Assembly: GCA_026936325.1 (NCBI GenBank)
Contig: JAPTHN010000021.1
Span: 3,534,001 to 3,598,000, forward strand
From: Platynereis dumerilii
Lineage: Eukaryota > Annelida > Polychaeta > Phyllodocida > Nereididae
Length of the DNA: 64,000 nucleotides
Direction: 5' to 3'
The notes under the pieces were generated by a model, which was not told the origin of the DNA, searched no databases, and was given only the letters and a program-made list of their open reading frames with translations. Position 1 is the first letter of the stretch; each line of letters starts with the position of its first letter. Positions 23,634 through 35,248 of this stretch are shown piece by piece. Made by a program: the position numbers and the translations under genes.

Positions 23634-24381
23634 AATTCTGCAGGAAGCCTGTAGAATTCATCAATTCTGCAGCTGCCTGCAGAATTCTGCAATTTCTTAA
23701 AAAAAGCTGCAGGAAGCTGCAGAATTTTGCAGTTCTACAGCTCCCTGTAGGATTTTTGAAGCTCTGTTACTTCATTCAGCTTGTTGCAATGCATCTGCAA
23801 AATTCAGACCTCTTTGACAGGGTCTTGCCGCTACCCAGGAAACGTTTGTTTGGGGGACGTAGTGGGTCGGATGGGGGGGGTCAGGGGTTTTGGTGGTCGT
23901 CCGGCCCAGCAGCATTTCTGAAAAAGTTCTGCAGCAGAATATGTAATCCTGTAGGAGTTATGCAGCTTGGGAGGTTTTATGCACTTATGCAGCTAGCTGC
24001 AGAATTCTGCAGGCAGCTACAGAATTTGTGAAATTCTGCAGCTTCCTGCAGAATTCTGCAGCTAGCTGCATAAGTGCATAAAACCTCCCAAGCTGCATGA
24101 CTCCCCCAGAAATGCAGATTCTGCAGCAGAATTTTTCCAGAAACACTGCTGAAACAGACGAGCACCAAAACCCCTGACCCCCCTTGGTACGTCAAAACCT
24201 TGTCAAAGAGGTTTGAACTTTACAGATGCATTGCAACAAGCTGGATGAAGTAACAGAGCTTCAAAAATACAGAGAACTGCAGAACTGCAGAATTCTGCAG
24301 CTTCCTGCATATTTTTAAGAAACTGCAGAATTCTGTAGGCAGCTGCAGAACTGGTGAAATTCTGCAGGCAGCTGCAGAATT
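23634..24381. repeat. Long foldback (inverted) repeat rich in CTGCAG/GAATTC
   Basis: The sequence is a large imperfect palindrome centred near 24030. Segments such as GAAGCTCTGTTACTTCAT, TTGCAATGCATCTG, GGGGTCAGGGGTTTTGGTG and GCTTGGGAGGTTTTATGCAC occur in the left arm and, inverted, in the right arm in mirrored order. The left arm has about 50 extra bp near 23840. The arms are themselves made of CTGCAGAATTCTGCAG-like units. It resembles a foldback-type element or an inverted duplication. No protein is encoded. Confidence 0.75.
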
Positions 24382-24835
24382 TGCTTGATACTATGCACAT
24401 GTTTAATTGGTAGTTGTATTAAAGATTCTTCAACCATGATATTAAATCTCCACTTGTCATATTGGCTGAGAATTTTGGGGACAAAAACATGAATAAACTG
24501 CATACATGTTCTGATTTTTTTGACCACCTGTGAAATGGAGGCAAAAGCACCGAGGTGGCTGAGACAATGCATTATAACACCTGGGCAACATCAAAAACAT
24601 GTTACCTAGTTGCCAGTCTCTAGGTTGTACACTGATTGAGTTAAATGCATCAAATTTCTGGACTCATATTTTTCATGAATATGTTTCAGAGAAACCATTT
24701 AAGATATCACTTTATTATTACTTGGCATTTGCATTTCCAGACAAGAACCTTCCATTCTGGTAAATTTTCAAGGCATTCTGAGTCGGTCGAGTAGGAAAAT
24801 TTTCTGAAATTTGATGAAATGACACGGAATTACCC

Positions 24836-25055
24836 AACTACACCTGTACACTTATACCGGGAATCCCAATGGGGTTTTAGAATTTTCTTGCGCCATGGTA
24901 GAGATAGGCTTTTTGATGATTCAGCGCTAATTTAGTAGTTTAGTCATAGGCCGTCTGAGAGTGGTGGCGCTGCAGTCGAGGCTTGGGCTGCAGTCCCCAA
25001 AACCTCCAGAATACCTTTGTTGACAATGTCAACACAACTGTGTACATAAGTGTAT
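24836..25055 (+). repeat. Polinton left terminal inverted repeat (220 bp)
   Basis: Starts AACTACACCTGTACACTT and matches the inverse of 48824-49043 with about two differences over 220 bp. Similarity weakens but continues for roughly 20 bp more. It contains the palindrome GTTGACAATGTCAAC (25019-25033). Confidence 0.92.
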
Positions 25056-25257
25056 ACCTTTGGCTTGAGTAAACAGTTGGGGACCCAGACCACTACCTCC
25101 CCTCCTGACGTCAAGAAGTTTATATTTGCTTTGCTTAAAGGGCCGCCTTTCTGCCATTACTCCTTGAATGGTGTTTATATTTTCTTTCAAATGTTTACCA
25201 GGTCTCTTTGCTCATTGTATCCACATATCATCAGAGGTCTTCATATATTGTGAAGGT

Positions 25258-25572
25258 ATGAAACCTATTTGCTGCACGGATAATGGAGAACATAGTGATG
25301 ATGAGGAAGATGCCACGGACAATGGTGATTTTTCTGTTAGGAATGCTACAGCTCTGAGAGATTATAGAAAAGGTGAAATTCTATTCTATATGCAGTGTAC
25401 GCTCTTAAGCATAATAATTTTAATTAGTTTAATTCAATTATGTCTAGAGCGGGGAAATCAGACTCTGTGGACTGGAACTTTGGGGTCAGCGATTGGTTTT
25501 GCATGTCCATCCCCAAGCTTTCCAGTTTTAAAGACAAAAGTGAAGCGTGTTAGAAGACAAGATGTTGTCTGA
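25258..25572 (+). CDS. Small single-pass membrane protein of the Polinton
   Basis: I do not recognise this protein. Reading from the ATG at 25258 gives about 104 residues: a Cys pair near the start (PICC), an acidic stretch (DDEEDATDNGD), a hydrophobic segment around residues 43-58 (LLSIIILISLIQL) and a basic Lys/Arg tail before the stop. An upstream in-frame ATG at 25168 would add 30 residues including another hydrophobic run, and I prefer the shorter form. It is the first gene inside the left TIR, transcribed away from the end. Position and membrane segment suggest an accessory role in the particle or host membrane, which is inference only. Confidence 0.4.
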   Translation: MKPICCTDNGEHSDDEEDATDNGDFSVRNATALRDYRKGEILFYMQCTLLSIIILISLIQLCLERGNQTLWTGTLGSAIGFACPSPSFPVLKTKVKRVRRQDVV

Positions 25573-25741
25573 AAAAAAAAATACTCAATGGACACTTACA
25601 CAAACCGATTTTTGCTACAAAAAAAAAAAAATATTTTTATTTCATGTATGTAAAGTATTACATCATACAATTAGTCCATATTTCATGGTGTAATATTCCA
25701 CTATTGCACCACTTTATTTCGCAACCTATTGGTGATGTAAT

Positions 25742-27175
25742 TTGCGCGTGTTTCAACATGTTATTTCACAACTCATGATGTCATTAAGATTTGGCAAGAA
25801 GCTTATGTCATACACTCACTCTACAATGGCCAGCAGGAGCGAGAGGATTGCACAGGTATTGTGTAATGCAATAATAGCTCATATAAAAGCCACTATACCA
25901 CCCCACTTTACCCATACCCATATGATATTGGATTTGTACAGAACATTCAACAACACCTTCGTAAAGTTTATTTCTGCAAGCGAGAAAAAGATGTCAGCGT
26001 CATTCATACCACCACTCAGCAAGAAGAAGAAGATGGACCCCAAACTCGGAAGGATTTTCACCCTGTCAGATAGGGCTGAAGCCAGATGCATTTACCCTAG
26101 CGACACAAAGGAAGGCTACCTGATTTTTGTGAGGTAAGAATTTTGACAATTATTTATTCTTCAAGACCTTTTTATCCCCAATGTTTCGTATATCTGTGTA
26201 TATTTATTTGTAAGCTCATCACTTAATTTCTGTTATTGGTGTATTTTCAGAAAAGTCGTTTATCCTACCAAATTTGAACGCAAGATATATCTCTCGAAAA
26301 GGTCTTTGGAAAGAATGTACAATAACATTAAGAAGTTCAGCCAAGAGATGACTTCTAATGAACAACTTGGGGATGGCATCGATCTGACTACCTTTCAGCA
26401 GGCAAAGGTGGTGCAATTTGAAGTGAATGATGAAAAGTATTTCAGTATTTGCTCTACTAAGAAAAACAGCGGGAAGGGAGAGATTGACCCAGCCAAGACC
26501 ATGAACATGTCCAGGGAAGAATTTACCGAGTTGATGACGGCTTTACCAACAATTCATGAACTTTTGACAGCAGTGGACCATGACAACGAAGACGACCAGA
26601 CCCCAGAAGGCGATATATACGAAGGTGAGGATGGAAACATTCAGGCTTTTGGTCTCTTTATTGTCGATGAATCTGGCGACGATGACGTGCCTGATGAGCT
26701 AGTCAATGCTTTTTGCACTGAGAGTCAGGCAAATTGCAGACAGATGCAAGATTCGGCCCCTGATGATGATGACGAAGAAGGACATAATGCACCAATTCTC
26801 ATTGTAAAACCTGTGGAAATCGCTCGACCTCCTAGGGCAGCAGTCCTAGCCAAAGTTGTAGCCCAAGAGATACGTGCCTGTGCCATCCTCAAGAAAAAGA
26901 AGCTGTCTCCAGAAATCTATGAGCAGTGTGATAGGGCCCGCATTATTGCTCTGTACCAATTGGCCATGAGAGCTTTGCAATATGTAATACCTTATCGTGG
27001 TAGAGAATTGCTTGACATGTTCACTTATATGAATTGTGTGCAGAATCTTTTCACCAAAGCTGGTGTGCTTCAACCCAATGTAGTCAAGTGTCCATTACAG
27101 GACAATCTTTTGCTCACGGCCTATGAGGAGGCTCTTACTTACTTTCCTACCTCGCTAAAGTCAAAATTTAATTGA
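25742..27175 (+). CDS. Polinton protein of unknown function, two exon-like parts
   Basis: Two open stretches, 25742-26133 and 26251-27175, are separated by a 117-bp gap with GTAAGA at its left border and TTTTCAG at its right, a typical short intron. The first part has several possible starts; the ATG at 25826 (MASRSER) is the most gene-like. The second part is acidic in its middle (VDESGDDDVPDEL and DDDDEE) and helical toward the end. No enzyme motif is visible and I cannot name a family. It lies between the left-end membrane protein and the PolB gene. Codon use is ordinary and the frame is long enough (about 290 codons in the second part alone) to be real. Confidence 0.6.
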
Positions 27176-27698
27176 TATTGTTAATCACTATCAGCAAGAA
27201 GCAATCACTCACATACTTTTCTTCCTATCTTTTTTTTTTCTTTACATGAAAAAAAATTTATAAAGGAGGAAGTCGGGGAGTTTCAGACATATTGGGTGCC
27301 CTTGCCTGCAATGGACATGATGGTACATTTCCTGATGACCACCAAAATCAGCTAGGTGCTTTAAGATGTCAGATATGTAATCCTGCAGACTATTTGAATT
27401 GGTAGGGGTAAATTAAAATGTTATATAACTTTTATTTCACCTTAATCATTTCAAATCAAAACATTTCTGCTGTACTGAATCTTTTAATTCAAATGTTTTT
27501 TTTTTTTTGCAAAAAGAAGAAAATATAATTTTATACTATTTTTATTTAAAAGAATTGTATCTCATTTTGTTTAAATACGATTTTTGGTAATGTTTTTTAT
27601 AAATGTCTCAGGGATTTTGTGTGTAAAAAAAGAAAGAATTGTTCTTAATTATTTGTGTGTAAGTAGAAACAAAAATATTGTGGAAGAAAATGTTTGCT

Positions 27699-27861
27699 GT
27701 GTGATAATCAGATTTTTGTTTGATCATTTTATAATTCGACTTTTTGGATTGCTTTTGTGATAAATCAGATTTTTGTTTTTGATCATTTTATAATTCGACT
27801 TTTGGATTGCTTTTGTGATAAATCAGATTTTTTTGATCATTTTTGTTTAATTCGACTTTTG
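27699..27861. repeat. Three tandem copies of a ~58-bp AT-rich unit
   Basis: Each unit contains TGTGATAA(A)TCAGATTTTTG, then TTGATCATTTT and AATTCGACTTTT. The third copy is partly diverged. Confidence 0.8.
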
Positions 27862-28242
27862 TAAATGTACTTTTTTGGATTTTTATTATTTTTTTTTTTT
27901 GAAATAAAAGAGTACTTTGTTTTTTGGAACGAACAATTTTGTTTTGCTTTTGCCTTTTTTTAAAGTTAGCATAGAAAAAAGAAATATTCTCTCACGCCTA
28001 CAAGAAATGTCAACATTGTAAGAATCCTTATTTCAACAAAAAAAGCACATCTGTAGTACAATTTTGTTTGCTTTTGCTTCGAGAGTTCCAAGTCAGACAC
28101 TAGCAAAAATATATATTGAGATATAAATTCGCTGACACAAAGAAGAAATGCATGCATTGTAAGAATCAGATTTTTCAACAATAACAATCAGATAGACAGC
28201 TTTTGACTTTTATCTTGAAACTGTTTGCATTGGTTGGAGAAA

Positions 28243-28270
28243 AGATAGATAGATAGATAGATAGATAGAA
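28243..28270. repeat. TAGA microsatellite
   Basis: About seven TAGA units within the Polinton. Confidence 0.85.
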
Positions 28271-28930
28271 AGATGGGTCCTTCACCTCATTCTTCACCTC
28301 ATTCTCCACCTGGTGGTGCTTGTTGTAATTAGCATAGCTGGTGCATAAAAGCTTCAATCACTTTCACGTTTTATTTTTTGGTTCTGATTGTCATCCTGAG
28401 TGCCATTCTGACCCCTGTTAGTTGGTTGGTTGGTTGGTTGGTTTTGGTTGGCTGGTTTTTGGTCGGGTGGGCTACTCAATCTTGATGTTTCTTGAATTTT
28501 GTAACTGACAAAAACAAAATATCTTTTTCTTGTGATGATAATAATAATAATAGTCCAAAAAGAAATGAAAAATCAAATCAGATATTTTCTTTTAAATTTA
28601 AAAAAGTACTTTATATAACATTGTGATATATTTATATACAAGCATATGAAATATAAATTGAAAAAAAATATTAAACTTATTATTATATGATTGATATATA
28701 CAAACATAGGAAATATATACAAACATGGGAAATATATATACAAAACATAGGAAATTATACAATTGAGGTGAAAATATTATTTATATATATACATTAAAAA
28801 TATTGTCTCTGGGGGTGTTCTTTTCGTGTTCTTCTTTCAGTCCTGGTCCGTTTTATCCGTTGTATCCGTTAATCGTATCCGTTAATCGTATCCGTTGTTT
28901 TCTTTGTGGTGTTGGAAAGGGGTGGGCATT

Positions 28931-29057
28931 TCAACCTGGTGGCGCCGGTTTGTCCTCCTCCGGGTCTGGGATGTTCCAGTCTTCCGGATCCTCCTGGTAA
29001 TCGACTACCAGGTATCCATCGTACTGGATACTGAAATCAGCATCATCCTCCAGACCA
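28931..29057 (-). CDS. Acidic exon-like frame downstream of PolB
   Basis: On the minus strand a pyrimidine-rich tract ending in TTTTTCAG precedes an open stretch of about 42 codons rich in Asp, Glu and Pro (for example GLEDDAD, DYQEDPEDWN, DPEEDKPAPPG) that ends in a stop. Its composition is like the acidic exons at the other end of the PolB gene. It may be an alternative terminal exon of PolB or part of another transcript. The donor that would feed it was not identified. Confidence 0.35.
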
Positions 29058-29361
29058 CTGAAAAAGAGAAATAAAAGAGAAAAGAGTCAATATCTTGTTT
29101 TTTAGAGTTCATACATGTCTACTGCACATGGGATTCCCTTTTTGTTTTAAAAACTAACTGACCGACCACCTATATATATGTCAATAAAAGAATTATTACT
29201 CGATGTTTTTCAATTAAAAAATCTTTCTAAGCTTATATGTATATTATTTTCTAACATCCAGTAACCAAAAAAAAAAAATCAAGAAAAATGAAAATTAACG
29301 CACCCTTTTTTGTTTCTCTGGCTAAGCTCTTGTTTCTGTCTTTTTTTTGGTATTTTTTGTT

Positions 29362-30102
29362 TCAGAAGCCATAAGGGACAGTGTCAAAAGAGCCATCTCT
29401 AAGCAGCTGGCGCTTACTGTAGGTGACTCTAAACTTCTTCTTGACATCTCTACCGTAAAGCTCAAACTTGTATCTATCCCTGTGGATTTTATCAGGGTAT
29501 TTGGCTATCAACTCCGATGACAGTGAATCGGGTAGGGGAAATTCTTCCGGCGCAGCATAGTGCAATACCAGTGCCTTGATGCTGTCGAAATTGACAATTT
29601 GATCAATCTCGTAGTTGATTGTGATGCCCTTGACTTTCACCACCGTCTCACCGCACCTTGTCCTGTAAGCGTAGGATTTTGGGCCCGAGCTGACAAACTC
29701 CACCATCGTGTCCCCTGCTTTCAACTCCCTTGTCCACTGGCCGAGATGTTCCCCGTAAGGCGGATGCAGTTCACCAGGACTCCCGTTGCATGTGTAGATG
29801 ATACTATCCGTATCTATGTACACCGCTCTTCTTCCAAGCCGGGCCAATTGTCGATATAACTTTATCCTACCGTAGGCCGTCGTAAAAGAGGCTACAAAGG
29901 TGTTTACGTAGTCCGATTCCGGTACGCAGTCCGAGCGGTGGTGAAATTCCACTTGACAGCATTCGGGGGATAGGCAGTGGAAGTCGTCCATCACCAATGT
30001 CGGGTCTGTCAGTACACTGTAGAATTCTTCTGCGGTGTGGACCAGCTTGTCCCTCTTCCGGTGTAAAACTTCTGCGAACTTCCCCCACAGCGCATTTGCG
30101 CA
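29362..30102 (-). CDS. polB: Polinton DNA polymerase B, C-terminal exon (motifs B and C)
   Basis: This part carries the polymerase palm completion: NALWGKF, the family B motif-B type sequence, at its start and YIDTDSIIY, the catalytic DTDS motif C, about a third of the way in. It ends in a stop at 29362. A 153-bp intron-like gap separates it from the main PolB exon (30256-34822), with GTGAGT on the upstream side and a CCGTAG acceptor on the downstream side. The role is replication of the element's linear DNA by protein priming, by analogy with other Polintons. Introns have been described in genes of some animal Polintons, so splicing here is plausible. Confidence 0.85.
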   Translation of the reverse strand, partial: CANALWGKFAEVLHRKRDKLVHTAEEFYSVLTDPTLVMDDFHCLSPECCQVEFHHRSDCVPESDYVNTFVASFTTAYGRIKLYRQLARLGRRAVYIDTDSIIYTCNGSPGELHPPYGEHLGQWTRELKAGDTMVEFVSSGPKSYAYRTRCGETVVKVKGITINYEIDQIVNFDSIKALVLHYAAPEEFPLPDSLSSELIAKYPDKIHRDRYKFELYGRDVKKKFRVTYSKRQLLRDGSFDTVPYGF

Positions 30103-30255
30103 CTACGGTCCCAGGACACAATCCGGAGGCAAGGCAAAATCCGGAAGGCAAAAAAGGGAGATGAAAAAAAAAAAAATTTATATAGCATTAGTACGTTTTT
30201 TTTTTGGTAAGAGAAACATGAGAAAAAATTGAGATAAATACTGTGCAATACTCAC

Positions 30256-33200
30256 GAGCTTGCTTATCTTGCGAGCCCCGGGGTTGTAGGCTATCCGTGA
30301 GGCATCCAAGGTAATTCCCTCCGCTCTCCTGTAGTCCTCGATGTAGGCGTCTTTCTCTTCCTGCGACATGTCCGCCTTGGGCCAGCCCGAAGCCTCCTGC
30401 TTCCCCTTCAAGAAGAGGTCTACGTAGCCGGAGAATATGTCGGAGGATCTCTGCTCAAAATGGTAGACCTCGTAAATCTCGACGACTTTGTACCCCATCT
30501 CGACTGCAAGGTCCAATTCCACAGAGCACCACGTTCCTTTGAGGTCCCTCCTATCATACATGCACTTGCATTTACTTTTGCTGTTGTTCTCGCAGCAGGT
30601 TGCACATAGGGGGAATAACAATTTCTTGCTATTATCGCCCGCCCCACCGATCCTCATTGGGAGTACAGGGTGGTAGAGCTTGCGAGGGGCTCTCATCCTG
30701 CAATAGATGATTCCGAAGTACTGGGAGATGTCCGTAGTTTGGGGGGCAATGATCACCCGCGGAATGCCCACCGGCAGGGTCTCGTATTTTAAAGCTGCGG
30801 GATAGAGACTAGTCACATCGCCGTACTCCATACTGGTCCACTCCGAATCGGCCTCCTCGCAGTTCACGTAGAGCTTGATGGCGTTTGTCCTGCCGCCGTA
30901 CAAGGCCTCTCTGGGATCCAGCCTGGGCCGGACCGGATTCTCTTTGAGAAAGGCCTGCATACGCTTGTCCCTGGACAATTCCTCCCTGAATTGACACTCC
31001 CACTTTGACACTATGGTACACCCCGGGATGGCCTCCCTGATTGCCGCCTCCCTCCTGGCATCCTGCGCGTGCACCTCTGACATGGATTGCCCGGTGTACG
31101 GATGCTTGTAATTGCTTCGACCGCTCAGACTGTCCTGCACCCAGTCAGGAGCCTCCTTGGGAAAGCAAAGTTGACATGCATGCATAACGCAACCTTTCAC
31201 CTCGTAGATGATCTTCTCCTTGTCCTCCAGCTCGCAATACCCATCCACTTTTAGATAGCCGCGTCCTGACCTGGGAGTGACCACCCTGAATTCGCCACCT
31301 TCGCTCAGAGCATGCCTAATGTTTCTCCCAGTGCGGAAGGCTTCGTACTGCAAAAATTCTATGGCCACTTGACTGTAGGTGTCCTGTCCTCCGAATCCTC
31401 CTCCAGCCATTCTGGCCAGAGGCGACCTCAGGAAGGTGGAAATCTCCACCTTGGTAGACTGCTCTGTCCCCCCTCCTCCCCCCCTGCCCCCCTCGGAGTC
31501 TACACCACTGCTGGCTAGCTCGCCGGACATATCTGTTTGGCAGGTGGACATATCTATAGGGGAGCCATCCTCAAGGTCTGTCATGCTCGTCCACCTGTCG
31601 TCCACCAGGGTGGCCTCCACCTGACGACCGTCCTGCAGCGTGCATCGGTGGGTTTCTGCAAGGAATTTGTATCTGAAGACTGCCATGCAGACTGCTGCCA
31701 TGGTGTTGTACTGGAGTGGGTCGACTGCCAATATCTCTGTCTTAAAATCTCCACCATCCCCAACGTCTGTGATGATCTCTTTCTTTGTCATGTCTATGAT
31801 TTGTTTTCTGAAGGCCATGCAACTCTCCTCGAGAATGCAGCAGTCAGTCTGACAGTATGAGATGATTTCCTCCATGAAGTCAAAGCTTTTGCCCGACTGC
31901 TCGGAGTGCCAGGTGAGAAAGGCTTCTCTATCTTTCCTCTTCATTTGATCGCAGGCATAGAAGTGGGGGGCCGGTGTTGTCGAGGAATACGTATAGTTCT
32001 CGGGGCAGTTGAAACGGAATGGAAAAGTCCCCTTCTTGATATCCTTCAGGGAGAACACCTCAGGCATGGCGGACAGAGGCATGGGCAGGAAGCTGAGAGA
32101 ATCTATGAGCCTTATGTTCAGCCTGCCTCCCAGCTTCACCGAAATGACCTTGCTTCCCCGGTAGATCACAAACGGGGAGCATTCCCCGAGACTGCATACA
32201 TAGCTGAGCAAAAAATACCCGTCATAGCCGGAAAAATTATGGAAAATCAAAGTATAGCCTCGGTGTAGATCGTTGAAAAAGAATTTACAGAATTTCAGTG
32301 CCACATCCTCTCCGAAAATCTCAACTCTACGGCTCCCGCAGCCTGGCCTCTTCATGCAGACCTCCCTGCCCTCCTGGCCCTTGCTCTTGCCCCGGTTGGC
32401 ATGGGGCGAACAGAGCTCGCAGGCCGTCCCGCACTGGCTGCATGTAGGGGCCTCCCTGAAGGAGCTTCCCTCGCACTTTCCACAGCTCCACTGAGCTATC
32501 AGCAGGTTGGGCACATGGACTCTTCCCGACACGATACTCTCAAAGTCTGCATAAATCAGAAGCGGACTAATTTTGTGAGGCCTTTTCGATCTAATGCTAC
32601 AGAAGTGGCTCTCCTCCAACGACACCTCCATCTCGCAGACTCGGCAGACCCGCATGTCGCAGCGATGCGGCGGGTCCACCTTTCTGTCATAGAGCCTGGT
32701 GCACTCCAGACACTTGGTCAACTCCTGACATGTGGCGCTGTTCTTGTGGCGGTCCAGACAGGCTTCAGACCTGGTCATTCTGTTACAGTCCGGACAGAGC
32801 CCGGCCTCGGCCGACAAGTAGACGCAGGGCTCGTGCTCGCACAGATTGCAGTGCCCAAAGCATGAGTGCTTCCTCCGGTCCCTGGACGGTCTGAGGCAGT
32901 GGGGACAGAAGAAGCCGAAACGATGGAAGCCAGAGATCTTGGTGATGGGCTGGAAGTGGCCGACACCGCCGCCGTATTCCACGTCTGAAGTTTCTTTGCA
33001 CGGTTTGACGTAGAGCAGGAACAGAGTCCTGGTGGTCGACTGTCCCTGCTGACCGGTAGTAATGGCGCCGGCAGCAGCAGCAGCAGTAGTACCCCCGGCC
33101 TCCCCCCCCCTCCCGACGTATATTACCCTATTGTGAGCATTCGAGCCGAAAACTACTATGCGTACTCCCAGAGCCGCCTCGAATCTGGGTATGTCCGTAA

Positions 33201-34822
33201 GGCTGACTCCCCGTCCGTCGGTCTCCCTCTCCCGAGTGGCCGTCCGGCCCCGCCCCCCACCTCTTCTCGGCTGTAGCCTCAGACCGGCCAGCCTTTGCAA
33301 CCTCTTTGCCTCTTTCAGCTGAGAGTCTCCGCGCGAGTCCGCGACGTCTTGGTAAGCTTTGGCGGCCCGCTGACTCTCCGGTGAGTCCCTCCCGTGCTTC
33401 GCCTTGGCCTCTTCCAGATCGGCCCTTGCCATGGTCACGGCCAGGGATCTCGCGAAGCACAGGCCGTCTCCAAAGGGCACCTTTGCAGTCGATCTGTTGC
33501 GGGCGACGTCGTCCGTGGATTTGTCCTCACCCAGGAAGAGGTAGTATCCGCGGCTACCTCTCCCGCGACCTAGAAAATTCCTGGCAAGGGCTATGTGAAT
33601 TTGTAGGCCCTCTTCCAGGAGCAGTTCGTCGTCTGATTGAGTGACCTTCTCCACCAGGTCCAGGATCTCCTCCGCCACCAAATCCTCCAGCGGCTGCAGA
33701 GTGAGTATCTGCGGTATGTGGAAGGAGGGTGACATCACTGTCACCCTGACCAGGTCAGTCGGACCGTATCTCGTCCTGACCCTGGCCACTACGGAGGCCA
33801 CGGCCTCGTTGAGGTCTTCCATCGTGTCGACCAGGCGTTGCCCCAAATATTTTTCGTCAAAAGTCAAACGATATATACTCTCCTCGACGGTGCCCTGGGC
33901 AAAGGAGGTCCTGAGGTTGCGGGTGAGGCCCACATTTCTAGTCCTCCAGTACTCCAGGCTGTAGTCCGCCGTGCGCAAGTTCAACCCCTCTCGGTCCCCC
34001 CCACCCTCCTCAGGCTCATCCCGATTGTTGTTGTTGTTGTTGTTGTGGTCAATTGCTGTGGGTCCGTCTACGGTTGCTGCCGCGGGTCTGACTGCTGCTG
34101 CCGCGGGTCTGACTGCGGTTGCTGCGGGTCTGACTGCAGTTGCTTTGGGGGCCCCTCCAACCCCCCTCCCCTTTGACCGTCTGGTCGACGGTCTGGCCGC
34201 CGTCGGTCTTGCCGCCGGGTCTGGCCGCCCGTCGGGGGGGTCTCTCTCTTCTTCTCTTCTTCTTGTTCTATCTTTCTCCTCCTCCTTGTCGTCTCTCTTG
34301 CGCTTCTTCAGGCTCCTGCCTCTGCCGCCCGGAGAAGGCGCGCGCGCGCCGCCCCGGGAAGGGCCCCCCGCGGGGCCCCGGCTGGACCGCCCGGCCGCCG
34401 CCCCTGGATTCTCTGGCCCGCGGCCGGCTGCAGGTGGTCCTTGGCCGCTGCTAATACTTGTTCTCGTTCCGGCTGCCACGTCTTCGGCCACAATGTTGGA
34501 CCTGTCCCGGTGGATCCGTCGGAGTCTGGACCTCTGCCTGAGTCTGCGAAGCCTCCGGAGCTCCCTCAGCTCGGCGAGCCTGAGCGTCCTGCGGCTCCGT
34601 CTGCCCCCACCAACAGACCCCCCGACCCCGACCCGCTTCTTGGGGCCGAGGCCGTAGTTTGAGGATCTTCGGAATTCCTCCAGGATCAGCATCAGGTCGG
34701 CATCTCTGTCCGGATTCCGGACCTCCCCCTGGACCCGGGTGGGGTTGGGCAGGACCGGAGAGGTCGGTCTTTCTGGTGGTGGCGACTCCGCTGGTGGTGC
34801 TGGTTGTTGTGTTGGCTGCTCC
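30256..34822 (-). CDS. polB: Polinton protein-primed DNA polymerase B, main exon
   Basis: About 1,520 codons. Order of parts (residues counted from the ATG at 34881): Pro/Arg-rich low-complexity N-terminal region (to about 300); a stretch at about 460-650 with GDGLCFARS and GHFQPI that resembles an OTU-like cysteine protease fold; a Cys/His-rich zinc-binding region (about 655-770); then the 3'-5' exonuclease with YADFES (about 777), FHNFSGYD (about 880) and YCQTDC (about 1007); then the palm start with DVTSLYP (motif A, about 1353). These motifs define the protein-primed family B polymerases of Polintons, adenoviruses and related elements. The upstream border at 34822 follows a TTACAG acceptor and the downstream border is a GTGAGT donor. 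The first 2 kb (33000-34800) is strikingly GC-rich compared with the rest of the element. Confidence 0.9.
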
Positions 34823-35002
34823 CTGTAATGTTTTGTTGGTGGTTGGTTTTTTTTGGTGGAGGGGAAAAAAAAAACAGTCAAAATGTTTTAATTTATAATT
34901 TGCATTATATAATATTTTAAATTTTTTTTTTTGGTCATTCCTCTTTTATATACATTTATAGATAGACTGGATATATATATAATATATATATATGTGTTTG
35001 TG

Positions 35003-35024
35003 ATCTATCTATCTATCTATCTAC

Positions 35025-35120
<96 letters not shown>

Positions 35121-35152
35121 GTATCTATATATCTATCTATTTATCTATCCAT
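35003..35152. repeat. (TATC)n microsatellite in a PolB intron
   Basis: About 35 TATC units between the last small acidic exon (35249-35349) and the main PolB exon. The tyrosine/leucine/serine frame read across it is an artefact. Confidence 0.9.
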
Positions 35153-35248
35153 GTCTGGAGAGGGCCCCACATGTTTTATTTTTCAAAAATTTGTGCTTAG
35201 ATGTAAATAAATCAAAAATTTTTTAATGCAATAAAAAATTATAATTAC

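Larger units (their letters stand above)
27180..28930. other. AT-rich intergenic DNA of the Polinton
   Basis: Lies between the end of the two-exon gene and the PolB region. It holds the 58-bp tandem repeat at 27699-27861, a TAGA microsatellite at 28243-28270 and a GGTT run near 28420-28445. No coding frame is supported. Confidence 0.5.

Noticed and set aside
33838-34657. Plus-strand frames opposite PolB, up to 228 codons
   Set aside because: Antisense shadows of the GC-rich, low-complexity PolB N-terminal region. No independent coding signal.
34931-35200. Tyr/Leu/Ser/Ile repeat frame
   Set aside because: Translation of the TATC microsatellite.
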